From Pilimelia columellifera (GTDB lineage: Bacteria > Actinomycetota > Actinomycetes > Mycobacteriales > Micromonosporaceae), in the NCBI RefSeq assembly GCF_039532605.1, contig NZ_BAAARY010000003.1, positions 124,001 to 188,000 on the forward strand: a stretch of 64,000 nucleotides of DNA, given 5' to 3'. A program made the translations under genes and the position numbers. Each line of letters opens with the position of its first letter. Positions within the stretch are counted from its first letter, which is position 1. This document shows, one piece after another, positions 1 through 8,390 of the stretch. The notes under the pieces were generated by a model. The model had not been told where the DNA came from and did no database searches. It worked only from the letters and a program-made list of their open reading frames with translations.

Positions 1-109
1 CCTCGGCGAACGCGTCGACCTGTGCCTGGTCGACGAGGCGCCAACCGCTGTAGCCGAGGTGTTCGCCGACGGCCTTGGCCAGCTCGGCGGGCGTCCCGAA
101 GGTGCGCAT
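1..109 (-). CDS. MaoC-family dehydratase, N-terminal fragment
   Basis: Only the first 36 codons lie in the window; the gene continues beyond base 1. The N-terminus MRTFGTPAELAKAVGEHLGY followed by SGWRLVDQAQVDAFAE resembles the start of actinobacterial MaoC-like hot-dog enoyl-CoA hydratases, where a helix with this spacing precedes the hydratase domain. The ATG at 109 is preceded on the minus strand by AGAGGAG nine bases upstream, a clear ribosome binding site. The catalytic Asp/His residues are outside the window, so the function is inferred from the N-terminus alone. Confidence 0.6.
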   Translation of the reverse strand, partial: MRTFGTPAELAKAVGEHLGYSGWRLVDQAQVDAFAE

Positions 110-123
110 GGGTGGTGACTCCT

Positions 124-555
124 CTAGATGGCGGCGCGTAGCCGGATTGTTGTGCCGTGGTCGCCGGTGTCGACGGTCATACCGTCGGTGAGCTGGCGGG
201 CCAGCCACAGCCCCCAGCCTCCCGCCAGGTCGACGGGGGGCCGTTCGTGACCGGCGGCGCCGCCGACGGCGATTCCGCCGCCATGGTCGACGATCTCGCA
301 GAGCAGGGCGCCGTCGGCGAGCCACAGCCGTAGCTGGCCGATGCCCCCGCCGTGGCGCACCGCGTTGGTGACCAGCTCGTTGACCGCGAGGATGAAGTCG
401 TCCCGTCGTTGCCCGGTGAGCCCTACCGCCGCGACGTGCTGTGACACCTGGTGGCGGATCGTGGTCACGCCGGCCTGGTCGAACGTGCCCCGGAGCAGCT
501 CACGGCCAGCCGCGGCCGGGCCGGAGCCGGCCGCGGCGGCTGCGCCGGGAACCAT
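124..555 (-). CDS. Anti-sigma-factor-like ATP-binding protein (HATPase_c_2, RsbW type)
   Basis: This 143-residue protein has the fold signature of the RsbW/SpoIIAB family: NELVTNAVRHGG (N-box) near residues 62-73, IVDHGGG (G1-like) near 88-94 and GGWGLWLARQL (G2) near 112-122. Family members bind ATP and act as anti-sigma kinases or as standalone signalling ATPases in partner-switching cascades. The ATG at 555 was chosen because it follows GAGG about eight bases upstream; an open frame continues upstream to 837 but is low-complexity and lacks a good site. No sigma factor or antagonist gene adjoins it, so the partner is unknown. Its stop lies 14 bases upstream of the next gene in the same direction. 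Confidence 0.8.
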   Translation of the reverse strand: MVPGAAAAAGSGPAAAGRELLRGTFDQAGVTTIRHQVSQHVAAVGLTGQRRDDFILAVNELVTNAVRHGGGIGQLRLWLADGALLCEIVDHGGGIAVGGAAGHERPPVDLAGGWGLWLARQLTDGMTVDTGDHGTTIRLRAAI

Positions 556-589
556 AGTGTCTACCTCGCGATGTGCGGCGTCACGAATC

Positions 590-623
590 GATGGTGATGA
601 CCCGTGCCGATGGTGGTGACCCG
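590..623. repeat. Imperfect 15-bp direct repeat upstream of the ATPase gene
   Basis: GATGGTGATGACCCG (590-604) is repeated as GATGGTGGTGACCCG (609-623), 14 of 15 matching, with start-to-start spacing of 19 bases. It lies about 35 bases upstream of the minus-strand ATPase start, in the divergent gap shared with the sensor kinase gene, and could be a tandem operator. That role is inference. Confidence 0.35.
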
Positions 624-770
624 AGGCCGTCATCGTGCCGGTCATGACGTGATGACGCCTGCCGTCGGTGGATCGGATGTCCAACAGTACGCCGGGCGGT
701 TGACCGTTGGCGTCACTGCGCCGGCCCGTCGCCCGGCCGCGTCGGGTCGATCGTCCGGTGGCAGCATGCG

Positions 771-1937
771 GTGATGGTGTTCGTTTCCGGATCGGATCAG
801 CCGCCGTCCCACCGACCAGGCCGCCTGCTCGGGCCACTGTGGCGTGCCGTGGCGGTGTTCCGCCTCGCGGCGTTGGCGTATGTCGGATATCTGACAGTGG
901 CGAACGCCGACCTGTACCAACGCCCAGCCGTCGCCTGGGCGGTTCTCGCGCTGATGGCGGGTTGGACCGGCTTCACCTGGTGGGCCTACGCCGCGCCGGG
1001 CCGGCGCACCTGGCGGGTCCTCGTGCCGGACCTGGGCGTCACCGCGGTGATCGAACTGAGCACGGTCTGGGTCATCGGCGTCGAGGCGCTGACGCAGGGC
1101 ATCCCGACGATGGCGGTCGCCTGGATGGCCGGTCCAGTGCTCGCCTGGTCCATCGCCGGCGGACGCCGACTCGGCGTGGCCGCCGCGCTGTTCATGGGCG
1201 CGGTCGAGATCGTCGTGCGCGGCGCCGCCCAGCAGACCGCCACCACCGGCACCATCCTCATGCTGCTGGCCGCCGTCTCCACCGGCCATGTGGCCCGCCT
1301 CGCCGGCGACACCGAACGGCTCACGCAGGCCGCGATCGAGCGGGAGGCCGCCGCCCGGGAGCGCGAACGCCTCGCCCGCGGCATCCACGACTCGGTGCTC
1401 CAGGTGCTCGCCATGGTCGCCCGGCGCGGCGCCCGGCTGGACGGGGAAGCCGGGGAACTGGCCCGACTCGCCGGCGAGCAGGAGGCCGCGCTGCGGGCGC
1501 TCATCGGCAGCAGCACGCCGGCCGGCGGCCCCGCCGCGGACGACACCGTCGACCTCAGCGCCCTCATCAACGGCCTCGCCGGTCGGGCGGTGTCGGTGGC
1601 CACGCCGGCCGAGCCGACACTGCTGCCGGCCGCGGCCGCGCACGAGGTCGCCCGCGCGGTGCGGGCCGCGCTGGACAACGTGGCCCGTCACGGCGGTTTG
1701 ACCGCCAAGGCATGGGTGCTCGTGGAGGACGAGCCGGGCGCCGTCACCGTCACCGTCCGGGACGACGGGGTCGGCATCCCACCCGGTCGACTGACTGAGG
1801 CGGCGGCCGGTGGCCGGCTCGGCGTGGCACAGTCGATCCAGGGCCGTATCGCCGACCTGGGCGGCGTCGTCAGCCTCCGGTCCGAGCCCGGCGAAGGCAC
1901 CGAGATCGAGCTACGGGTGCCCCGCCGCGCGCGATGA
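771..1937 (+). CDS. macS: MacS-like sensor histidine kinase
   Basis: A 388-residue membrane sensor kinase. Several hydrophobic segments in residues 25-175 form a membrane sensor, followed by a short coiled linker rich in E/R/A, the dimerisation H-box GIHDSVLQVLAMVARRG (residues about 204-220, phospho-acceptor His) and a C-terminal HATPase with DDGVGIPPG and a GEGTEIEL tail. This matches the MacS family of actinobacterial NarL-partner kinases. Start candidates are GTG 771 and ATG 774 with no strong ribosome binding site. Its stop overlaps the start of the response regulator by four bases, so the two form a translationally coupled two-component system. The signal sensed is unknown. Confidence 0.85.
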   Translation: MMVFVSGSDQPPSHRPGRLLGPLWRAVAVFRLAALAYVGYLTVANADLYQRPAVAWAVLALMAGWTGFTWWAYAAPGRRTWRVLVPDLGVTAVIELSTVWVIGVEALTQGIPTMAVAWMAGPVLAWSIAGGRRLGVAAALFMGAVEIVVRGAAQQTATTGTILMLLAAVSTGHVARLAGDTERLTQAAIEREAAARERERLARGIHDSVLQVLAMVARRGARLDGEAGELARLAGEQEAALRALIGSSTPAGGPAADDTVDLSALINGLAGRAVSVATPAEPTLLPAAAAHEVARAVRAALDNVARHGGLTAKAWVLVEDEPGAVTVTVRDDGVGIPPGRLTEAAAGGRLGVAQSIQGRIADLGGVVSLRSEPGEGTEIELRVPRRAR

Positions 1938-2623
1938 GCCCGACGTACGCTGCGGCGGTGACCGAAGAGACCAACAACGACCAGTCGATCCGGGTGATGG
2001 TCGTCGATGACCATCCGATGTGGCGGCACGGCGTCGCCCGGGACCTGGCGGAAGCCGGCTTCGCCGTGGTCGCCACCACCGGCGAGGGCCGTCAGGCGGT
2101 GCGGCTCGCCCCGGCGGCCCGACCGGACGTGGTGGTCCTGGACCTCCAGCTTCCCGACATCTCCGGTGTCGAGGTCATCGGTGGCCTCATCGCGGCGCTG
2201 CCCGACCTCAAGGTGATGATGCTGTCGGCCAGCGGCGAGCAGCAGGATGTTCTCGACGCGATGAAGGCCGGCGCGACCGGCTATCTGCTCAAGTCGGCCA
2301 GCCCGGACGAGTTCGTGGCCGCCGTGCGCGCCGCCGCCACGGGCGCCCCGGTGTTCACTCCCGGCCTGGCCGGGCTGGTCCTTGGCGAGTACCGCCGGCT
2401 CGCCGCGGAGCCCACCGACGACCTCGCCCCGAAGCTGACCGACCGGGAGACCGAGGTGCTGCGTTTCGTCGCCAAGGGACTGTCGTACAAGCAGATCGCC
2501 GAGCGGCTCAACCTCTCGCACCGGACTGTGCAGAACCACGTCCAGAACACGCTCAACAAGCTTCAACTGCACAATCGGGTGCAGCTGACCAGGTACGCCA
2601 TCGAGCGCGGCCTCGACGCCTGA
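1934..2623 (+). CDS. macR: NarL/LuxR-family response regulator (MacR-like)
   Basis: This 229-residue protein has an N-terminal receiver with VMVVDDHPMWRHG (acidic pocket), phospho-acceptor Asp in VVVLDLQLPD and the conserved Lys in TGYLLKSA. A C-terminal LuxR-type helix-turn-helix contains LTDRETEVLRFVAKGLSYKQ, with RTVQNHVQNTLNKLQLHNR as the recognition segment. Phosphotransfer from the upstream kinase is expected. The ATG at 1934 overlaps the kinase stop (ATGA), the usual arrangement for MacS/MacR pairs. It converges on the minus-strand ATPase gene 35 bases downstream. Target genes cannot be read from the sequence. Confidence 0.9.
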   Translation: MSPTYAAAVTEETNNDQSIRVMVVDDHPMWRHGVARDLAEAGFAVVATTGEGRQAVRLAPAARPDVVVLDLQLPDISGVEVIGGLIAALPDLKVMMLSASGEQQDVLDAMKAGATGYLLKSASPDEFVAAVRAAATGAPVFTPGLAGLVLGEYRRLAAEPTDDLAPKLTDRETEVLRFVAKGLSYKQIAERLNLSHRTVQNHVQNTLNKLQLHNRVQLTRYAIERGLDA

Positions 2624-2658
2624 ACTCCGGAGCGACCCGTCGGCGGCCGGCCCCGGAG

Positions 2659-3108
2659 TCATTCCGGTCGGATCAGCGCCCAGACGGTCTTGCCGCCGTC
2701 GTCCGCCGTGCAGCCCCAGCGTTCGGCGAGCGCCTGCACCACGACCAGCCCACGACCGCCCGGAGTCGTCGGCGACGCCGGTCCACGGGCCTGCGGCGGC
2801 GCCGGTGAGCGGTCGGCGACCTCGACGAGCAGTCCACCGTCCACAAGCGTCAGGCGCACGAGCATCTCGGTGCGGGCGTGGGCGACGGCGTTGTTCACCA
2901 GCTCGGTGAGCACGGTGCAGGCCGGTCCGACGAGGTCGGCCAGCTCCCACCGGGCGCACGCCTCGGTGACCAGCTCCCGGGCCTGCCGCGCCGCCCCGGG
3001 CGCGGGACCCAACCGGGCTGTCAGCGCGTCCAAGGCGTCGCCTGTCGGGACGCCCCCGTCGGCGATGGCCGGTCGGGCGGTCGACTGGTTCCCGGCCGGC
3101 GTGGTCAT
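2659..3108 (-). CDS. Anti-sigma-type ATP-binding protein
   Basis: A 149-residue HATPase_c_2 protein. LTELVNNAVAHA is the N-box (residues about 67-78), EVADRSP the G1-like motif and GGRGLVVVQALAERWG the G2 region. A Gly/Pro/Ala-rich leader precedes the ATPase domain. The ATG at 3108 follows GGGGAGGA eight bases upstream; GTG 3114 is an in-frame alternative and would overlap the upstream gene. It is the last gene of a minus-strand run and abuts the short-chain dehydrogenase gene, so it is probably co-transcribed. It resembles the single-domain ATPases common in Streptomyces and Micromonospora, whose partners are mostly unidentified. Confidence 0.8.
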   Translation of the reverse strand: MTTPAGNQSTARPAIADGGVPTGDALDALTARLGPAPGAARQARELVTEACARWELADLVGPACTVLTELVNNAVAHARTEMLVRLTLVDGGLLVEVADRSPAPPQARGPASPTTPGGRGLVVVQALAERWGCTADDGGKTVWALIRPE

Positions 3109-3110
3109 CG

Positions 3111-4103
3111 TCACCGTCCTCCCCGTCCGGCCCACCGTCGCCGGGCCAGCGCTGCCACGGTACCCGCCGTGAGACCGACCGCTGCGGACGTCCGTAGCGC
3201 TGTGCGGGCCTGCCCATGCCAACCGCCGGCGATCCGGGCGTCGTCGGGGCTTTCGGCGAAGAGGCTTCCCGCGGTGACCGGGGCGGCGCCGGGCCGGAAC
3301 TGACGTCGGGCGCCCCAGCTGCCGCCGATGATCTCGCCGGCCAGTGGCGCCAGGCGCCGACGCAGGCTGCTCAGTCGGCCGGCGGTTCCGACCGTGATCT
3401 CCGCTCGTGGTCGCAGCAGCGCCGTGATCATGGCCCGCGCGACCCTTGCCGCCGGGTACACCGGCGGCGGCGGCGCGAGCGCGCGTCCGGTGTGGTTGGC
3501 CGCATGCGCGTACAGCGGGGTGTCGGCCGTGTACGGCAGCAGCGTGCACACGGCGATGCGCTCGCCGGACTGCCGTAACTCTTGGCGGGTCGATGCCGAC
3601 AGGGCCCGTACCCCGTGCTTGGCGGCGTGGAAGATGCTCACGTACGGCCAGGTCAGCGCCCCGTGCACGCCGGCGTTGTTCACGATCACGCCGTCAATGC
3701 CGCCGCGCCGCAGCGAGCTGAGCGCCGCTCGCGTCCCGTACGCGACACCCAGCAGGTTGACGTCGATGATCCGGCGCATCTCCTCGGGAGTCAGCGCGAC
3801 GAGTTCCCCGTAGGCGGCGACGCCGGCGTTGTTGATCCACGCGTCGATCCGCCCGAACCGGGCCTCGGCGGTCCGGGCCAGCAACTCCACGGCGTCGGCG
3901 TCGCCCACGTCGGTGGGCACTACCATGGCCTCGGCGCCGAGCACGGCGCACTCGTGGGCGACGGCGTCGAGCGCGTCCTCGCGTCGGGCCGCCAGCACCA
4001 GCCGCGCGCCGCGTCCGGCCAGCTCCAGCGCGGTTGCGGCGCCGATGCCGCTGGACGCGCCGGTCAGCACGACGACGGAGTCACGGATCATCGGTAACGC
4101 CAT
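3111..4103 (-). CDS. Short-chain dehydrogenase/reductase
   Basis: A 330-residue SDR. The Rossmann motif TGASSGIG lies near residues 14-21, followed by the NNAG motif (INNAG). The catalytic Ser/Tyr/Lys triad appears as a modified VNNAG segment and the YVSIFHAAKHG block, where YxxxK is replaced by a related arrangement (Y-V-S-I-F-H-A-A-K). A long C-terminal extension of about 80 residues ends in a basic, hydrophobic tail that may associate with membrane. The ATG at 4103 has only weak Shine-Dalgarno context and ATG 4091 is possible. It sits between a membrane protein and an ATPase gene on the same strand. The substrate is unknown; the family includes membrane-associated ketoreductases. Confidence 0.8.
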   Translation of the reverse strand: MALPMIRDSVVVLTGASSGIGAATALELAGRGARLVLAARREDALDAVAHECAVLGAEAMVVPTDVGDADAVELLARTAEARFGRIDAWINNAGVAAYGELVALTPEEMRRIIDVNLLGVAYGTRAALSSLRRGGIDGVIVNNAGVHGALTWPYVSIFHAAKHGVRALSASTRQELRQSGERIAVCTLLPYTADTPLYAHAANHTGRALAPPPPVYPAARVARAMITALLRPRAEITVGTAGRLSSLRRRLAPLAGEIIGGSWGARRQFRPGAAPVTAGSLFAESPDDARIAGGWHGQARTALRTSAAVGLTAGTVAALARRRWAGRGGR

Positions 4104-4147
4104 GACGCCCGGATACCCTATGGTCCCGAGCCGAAACTCCGCTGGTC

Positions 4148-5056
4148 TCAGCGCGGACGTGCGGCGGCCCCGGCGCCGACGGCGGCGGCTGCCCGGCGGC
4201 GCGGTGGCGGCTCGCTCACCGCGTGGTGGTGCTGCGGCTCGGCGTATCTGGTCAGTCCGATCACCGCCGCCAGGGTCAGCAGGAAGCCGGCCACCGCCAG
4301 CCACTCCAGACCCGGCCGGACCTTGTCGCCGAGCAGCAACAATCCCACGATCGCCGCCGGGATCGCGCCGGCGGCGTCCATGGCCGCCACGGCCGCCGTC
4401 GTCGAGCCGCGCTGCATCGCCAGGCCCAGCAGCAGCTGCCCCACGATCGAGTGGGCGATGAGCAGGTACAACAGCGGGTGCGTCAGCAGCGCCTCGGTCC
4501 CGTGCAGCGAGGCCAGCGGCCGTGCGGCCACGGCGGCCGCGGAGAACGCCAGCCCAGCCAACGAGCCCAACGCCACCGAGCCGGGCGCACCGTGCAGCCG
4601 GACGGCCAGCACGCTCAACAGCGCGATGACGCCGAGGGTGGCGCCCAGCGCGATGACCCCGGCGAGCCCGATCGGCAGCGACTTGGCCGGTTGGGCCGAG
4701 ACCACGAGCCCGCCGATGCCGAGGAACAGCAGGATGAGCAGCCACACCTCGGCCCGTGGCAGCCGCCACTTGGCCACCAGCACGCCGAGAATCGCGGTGA
4801 CGCCGAGCCCGGCGGCCACGCTGGCCTGAACGAGGAACAGCGGCAGGTCCTTGCGGGCCAGGAACGCCAGCACGAAGCCCGCCATCTGGCAGGCCAGCCC
4901 CACCAGGTACGCGCGCTGGCTGGCCAGGCGCAGCAGCAGTCCCGGGTCGAGTGTGTGGTGGACCGTGGTGCGGGCCGCGGCGATGGACTGGAGCAGGTTG
5001 GCCACGCCGTACGCGGCGATCATCGCCGCCAGGAACCACCAACCAGTCGAGACCAC
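4148..5056 (-). CDS. Multi-pass membrane protein, DMT-transporter-like
   Basis: This 302-residue protein has nine to ten hydrophobic segments, starting with GWWFLAAMIAAYGVANLLQS and ending with a segment near residue 270 before a basic, Ala-rich tail. Small residues and paired helices resemble drug/metabolite transporter (EamA-like) proteins, but I cannot see a diagnostic motif, so the transport role is inferred. Translation starts at GTG 5056 with weak ribosome-binding context. It lies 46 bases after hisN and 44 bases before the SDR gene in a six-gene co-directional run, which suggests read-through transcription. Confidence 0.7.
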   Translation of the reverse strand: MVSTGWWFLAAMIAAYGVANLLQSIAAARTTVHHTLDPGLLLRLASQRAYLVGLACQMAGFVLAFLARKDLPLFLVQASVAAGLGVTAILGVLVAKWRLPRAEVWLLILLFLGIGGLVVSAQPAKSLPIGLAGVIALGATLGVIALLSVLAVRLHGAPGSVALGSLAGLAFSAAAVAARPLASLHGTEALLTHPLLYLLIAHSIVGQLLLGLAMQRGSTTAAVAAMDAAGAIPAAIVGLLLLGDKVRPGLEWLAVAGFLLTLAAVIGLTRYAEPQHHHAVSEPPPRRRAAAAVGAGAAARPR

Positions 5057-5102
5057 CTGGCGAGGATAGTCGCTCGGGGTTGCTGACCTCGGCGCCTCCG
5101 GG

Positions 5103-5918
5103 TCAGGTCAGCTCGGACCAGGTCCGTTCCCGGGTCGACAGCCGGTCGAGGATCTCCGCGTGGAGCCTGCCGTTGGTGGCCACGGCGCTGCCGCCGCCAG
5201 CGGCGCTGCCACCGGCGAGATTGGTGAAGGCCCCGCCGGCCTCGGTGACGATGGGGATGAGCGCCGCCAGGTCCCACATCGACAGCTCCGGTTCCACCAT
5301 GACATCCACGGCGCCCTCGGCGACGAGCATGTGCCCGTAGAAGTCGCCGTAGGCGCGGCTGCGCCAGCTGTCGCGCATGAGGTCCAGCATCGCCGGCAGC
5401 CGTCCGTCAGCCTCCCAAGCCGGCAGGGAGGCGTAGCAGAAGCTGGCGTCGGCGAGCTGGCTGACGCCCGACACCTTGAGCGTCTGCGCCCCGGCCGGGT
5501 GCCGCCCCGCGTAGGCGCCGAGATCCTTTCCGGCCCACCAGCGGCGGCCGAGCGCGGGCGCGGAAACCATGCCGACGACGGGCTCGTCGCCGTCCAGCAG
5601 CGCGATGAGGGTGGCCCAGATGGGCACTCCCCGGATGAAGTTCTTCGTCCCGTCGATGGGGTCGATCACCCAGCGGCGCCCGTTGGCTGAGGCGTTGCCG
5701 GCGCCGAACTCCTCACCGGTGACCGCGTCCCGGGGGCGGCTGCGGGCCAGGGTCGCCCGGACGGCCTTCTCCACCGTCGTGTCGGCGTCCGATACCGGGG
5801 TCAGGTCCGGCTTGGCCTCGACGTGCAGGTCCAGCGCCCGGAACCTGGCCATCGAGATCGAGTCGGCGGCGTCGGCGAGGATGTGGGTGAGCGACAGGTC
5901 GTCGGCGTACCGGTTCAT
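5103..5918 (-). CDS. hisN: Histidinol-phosphatase, inositol-monophosphatase family
   Basis: A 271-residue phosphatase of the IMPase superfamily that removes phosphate from L-histidinol phosphate in histidine biosynthesis. Metal-binding motifs are visible in order: GEEFG (residues 69-73), DPIDGTKNF (86-94) and WDLAALIPIVTEAGG (about 214-228). These match the Glu-Glu, DP(I/L)DGT and WD pattern of the family, and the length is normal. The ATG at 5918 follows a modest TAGG. It lies 63 bases downstream of rsgA, an arrangement seen in other actinobacteria. The alternative would be a generic inositol monophosphatase, but the aroA-rsgA-hisN context favours HisN. Confidence 0.88.
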   Translation of the reverse strand: MNRYADDLSLTHILADAADSISMARFRALDLHVEAKPDLTPVSDADTTVEKAVRATLARSRPRDAVTGEEFGAGNASANGRRWVIDPIDGTKNFIRGVPIWATLIALLDGDEPVVGMVSAPALGRRWWAGKDLGAYAGRHPAGAQTLKVSGVSQLADASFCYASLPAWEADGRLPAMLDLMRDSWRSRAYGDFYGHMLVAEGAVDVMVEPELSMWDLAALIPIVTEAGGAFTNLAGGSAAGGGSAVATNGRLHAEILDRLSTRERTWSELT

Positions 5919-5981
5919 GGCGGAAACCTAGCTGATGGGCGGGGCGCGATCCCGGTAGGGCCGGTGGATCTGGGCGAACGC

Positions 5982-6992
5982 TCAGCCGATCCACTCGGTG
6001 CTTGAGCGGGACGCCAGCAACCGCCGGTAGGACTCCAACCGTCGCGGGTCGGCTCTGCCCGCGGCGGCCCACGCGCTCAGCGTGCAGTCCGGCTCCTCGA
6101 CCGTGTGCTCGCACCCCGGCGGGCACTCCAGGGCGCCGTCGACGAGGTCGCTGAAGCCGTGCAGCAGGCTCTCGGCCGACACGTGCGCGAGCCCGAAGCT
6201 GCGGATGCCCGGCGTGTCGACGATCCAACCGTCGTCGCCGGGCAGTGGCAGGGCCACCGCCGACGTAGACGTGTGCCGGCCCTTGCCGATCGCGCTGACC
6301 ACGCCGACCGCCCGATCGACGCCTGGCACGAGGCGGTTGACCAGCGTCGACTTACCCACCCCGGAGTGTCCGACGAGGACCGAGACGCGCCCGGCAAGCG
6401 CTGACCGCAGCGCGTCGGGCTCGGCGTCGGGCCGGCACAGCACATGGCGTAGGTCCAGCTCGCGGTAGTAGTCGAGGATCTCCTCCGCCCCGGCGAGGTC
6501 GGCCTTGGTGAAGCACAGCAGCGGCTCGATCGCGGCGTCGTAGGCGGCGACCAGGCAGCGGTCGATGAAGCCGGTGCGCGGCTGCGGGTCCCGTAGCGCG
6601 GAGACGATGACAAGCTGGTCGGCGTTGGCGACCACGACCCGCTCCAGCCGGCCCTCGGCGGTGGTGTCGTCGTCGTCGGCGGTGCGGCGCAGCACCGACG
6701 TGCGCGGGGCGATCCGCACGATCCGCGCCAGCGAGCCGGTCGTGCCGGTGGTGTCGCCGACCAGGTGCGCCCGGTCGCCGACTACGACAGCCTTGCGCCC
6801 CAGCTCACGGGCCCGCATCGCGGTGACGATCCGCCCGTCGTCGGTGGCGCAGGTGTACCGGCCCCGGTCGACGGCGAAGACGAAACCGTCGATCGCGTCA
6901 TCGTGGGCGGGTCGGGTACGGGTGCGGGGGCGGGAGGACCGTCCCGGGCGGACCCGGATGTCGTCCTCGTCGTAGTCGCGTTTGCCTTTCAG
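5982..6992 (-). CDS. rsgA: Ribosome small-subunit GTPase RsgA, probable CTG start
   Basis: A 336-residue circularly permuted GTPase that helps late 30S maturation. An N-terminal OB-fold segment (GFVFAVDRGRYTCATDDGR) precedes FTKADL (G4), GHSGVGKST (G1 P-loop), HTSTSA (G2) and VDTPGIRSFG (G3). A C-terminal zinc-binding knuckle CPPGCEHTVEEPDC follows. There is no ATG, GTG or TTG at the expected position. The frame reads CTG-AAA-GGC-AAA with GGAGGA six bases upstream, and this CTG overlaps the aroA stop as CTGA. The nearest upstream ATG in frame (7028) has no ribosome binding site, and the next internal ATG would remove the OB fold. I therefore favour CTG. Confidence 0.9.
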   Translation of the reverse strand: MKGKRDYDEDDIRVRPGRSSRPRTRTRPAHDDAIDGFVFAVDRGRYTCATDDGRIVTAMRARELGRKAVVVGDRAHLVGDTTGTTGSLARIVRIAPRTSVLRRTADDDDTTAEGRLERVVVANADQLVIVSALRDPQPRTGFIDRCLVAAYDAAIEPLLCFTKADLAGAEEILDYYRELDLRHVLCRPDAEPDALRSALAGRVSVLVGHSGVGKSTLVNRLVPGVDRAVGVVSAIGKGRHTSTSAVALPLPGDDGWIVDTPGIRSFGLAHVSAESLLHGFSDLVDGALECPPGCEHTVEEPDCTLSAWAAAGRADPRRLESYRRLLASRSSTEWIG

Positions 6993-8299
6993 CGCCTGTC
7001 CTCCGCACTGTTGACCATGCCCGACCATAGCGTGGCGAACTGCGGCATGGTCTTGGCGGTGCAGGCCACGTCGGTGAGTCTGACTCCCGGCACGGCCAGG
7101 CCGATGATCGCGGCGGCGTGCGCCATCCGGTGATCGTCGTAGGTGTGCACAGTGCTGGCGCGCAGCCGGCGGGGTCGGATGACCAGGCCGTCGTCGGTGG
7201 CGTCGACCCCGGCGCCGAGGGCGGTCAACTCCCGGGCCAGGGCGCTGATCCGATCGGTCTCGTGCCCGCGGATGTGCCCGATGCCACGCAGCTGTGACGG
7301 CCGGTCGGCGAGCACGGCCAGCGCGGCGACCATCGGGGTCAGCTCGCTGAGCCCGGAAAGGTCGACGTCGATGCCGGTGACCGTGCCGCCGCCGGTGACG
7401 GTGATCCCGTCCGGGCCGACGACGAGCGTCCCGCCGAGCCGGGCGATGAGGTCGCGGACCTCGGTCACGGGCTGGGCGCTGTGCGGCGGCCAGCCGGGCA
7501 GCCTGACGACGCCACCGGTGACCAGGGCGGCGGCGAGGAACGGCGCGGCGCCGGACAGGTCCGGCTCGATGACCCAGCTTCGGCCGGAGAGCCGACCGGG
7601 TTCGACGGCCCACAGGTCGGGGACGCTGTCGTCGACGCCGGCGCCGGCCGCGCGCAGCATCTCGGCGGTCATCCGCAGGTGTGGGGCGCTGGGCACCGGC
7701 GGGCCCTCATGCCGGATGACCAGACCGTTGTCGAATCGGGGGGCGGCCAGCAGGAGCGCGGAGATGAACTGGCTGGACGCGGAGGCGTCGATGGTGACCG
7801 GGCCGCCGTCGATCCGCCCGGCGCCGGTGACCGTCAGCGGCAGCCTGCCGACGCCGTGTGCCTCAACCGGCACGCCGAGGTCACGGAGCGCGGCCACCAG
7901 TGGCCCGAGCGGCCGGACCCGGGCGGCCGGGTCGCCGTCGAAGACGGTGGCGCCGTCGGCCAGCCCGGCGACGACCGGCAGGAACCGCATGACGGTGCCG
8001 GCGAGGCCGACGTCGATCTTCGCCGGTCCATGCAGCGGACCTGGCCGCACCACCCACCGCTGGTCGTCCATGGTCGACACGGCGCAGCCGAGGGCGCGTA
8101 GGCCGTCGGCCATCAGTTCGGTGTCGCGGGCCAACAGCGGCGCGGCGATGGTGGACTGCTCGCCGCTGAGCGCGCTGAGGATCAACGCCCGGGCGGTCAT
8201 CGACTTCGAGCCGGGAAGGTCGAGAGCGGCGTCGACGGGCCCGTGGGCGGTCGGCGCCGCCCACGGCTGGGCGGTCGGGATGGGGGCAGGCGAAGACAT
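6989..8299 (-). CDS. aroA: 3-phosphoshikimate 1-carboxyvinyltransferase (EPSP synthase)
   Basis: A 436-residue enzyme of the shikimate pathway that joins phosphoenolpyruvate to shikimate-3-phosphate. LPGSKSMTARALILSAL near residues 28-44 is the substrate-binding loop. RVRPLGPLVAALRDLG, SSQFISALLLAAP and HDDHRMAHAAAIIGL-like (YDDHRMAHAAAIIGL) blocks follow in the family order. The ATG at 8299 follows GGATGGGGG and gives a normal family length. The gene is divergent from the SRAP gene (91-base gap) and overlaps rsgA downstream. The aroA-rsgA order and the divergent SRAP gene match the Rv3226c-Rv3228 region of M. tuberculosis as I recall it. Confidence 0.93.
   Translation of the reverse strand: MSSPAPIPTAQPWAAPTAHGPVDAALDLPGSKSMTARALILSALSGEQSTIAAPLLARDTELMADGLRALGCAVSTMDDQRWVVRPGPLHGPAKIDVGLAGTVMRFLPVVAGLADGATVFDGDPAARVRPLGPLVAALRDLGVPVEAHGVGRLPLTVTGAGRIDGGPVTIDASASSQFISALLLAAPRFDNGLVIRHEGPPVPSAPHLRMTAEMLRAAGAGVDDSVPDLWAVEPGRLSGRSWVIEPDLSGAAPFLAAALVTGGVVRLPGWPPHSAQPVTEVRDLIARLGGTLVVGPDGITVTGGGTVTGIDVDLSGLSELTPMVAALAVLADRPSQLRGIGHIRGHETDRISALARELTALGAGVDATDDGLVIRPRRLRASTVHTYDDHRMAHAAAIIGLAVPGVRLTDVACTAKTMPQFATLWSGMVNSAEDRR
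6999..7004 (-). promoter_or_regulatory. Ribosome binding site selecting the CTG start of rsgA
   Basis: GGAGGA on the minus strand ends six bases before the CTG at 6992. It lies inside the last codons of aroA, so aroA termination and rsgA initiation are coupled. This is the main evidence for a non-canonical start. Confidence 0.7.
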
Positions 8300-8390
8300 G
8301 CCCCCATCCTGCCTGGTCGGAGCAGGTCCTGTCGGCGGTGCCGCCGCGTCGTCGCGGGGGTGGCCACCGCGCGGCGCTACGGTGGTGGCC

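Noticed and set aside
3111..5042. 643-residue extended frame upstream of the SDR gene
   Set aside because: The SDR starts at 4103; the upstream part is antisense-like shadow of the membrane-protein gene and has no conserved motifs.
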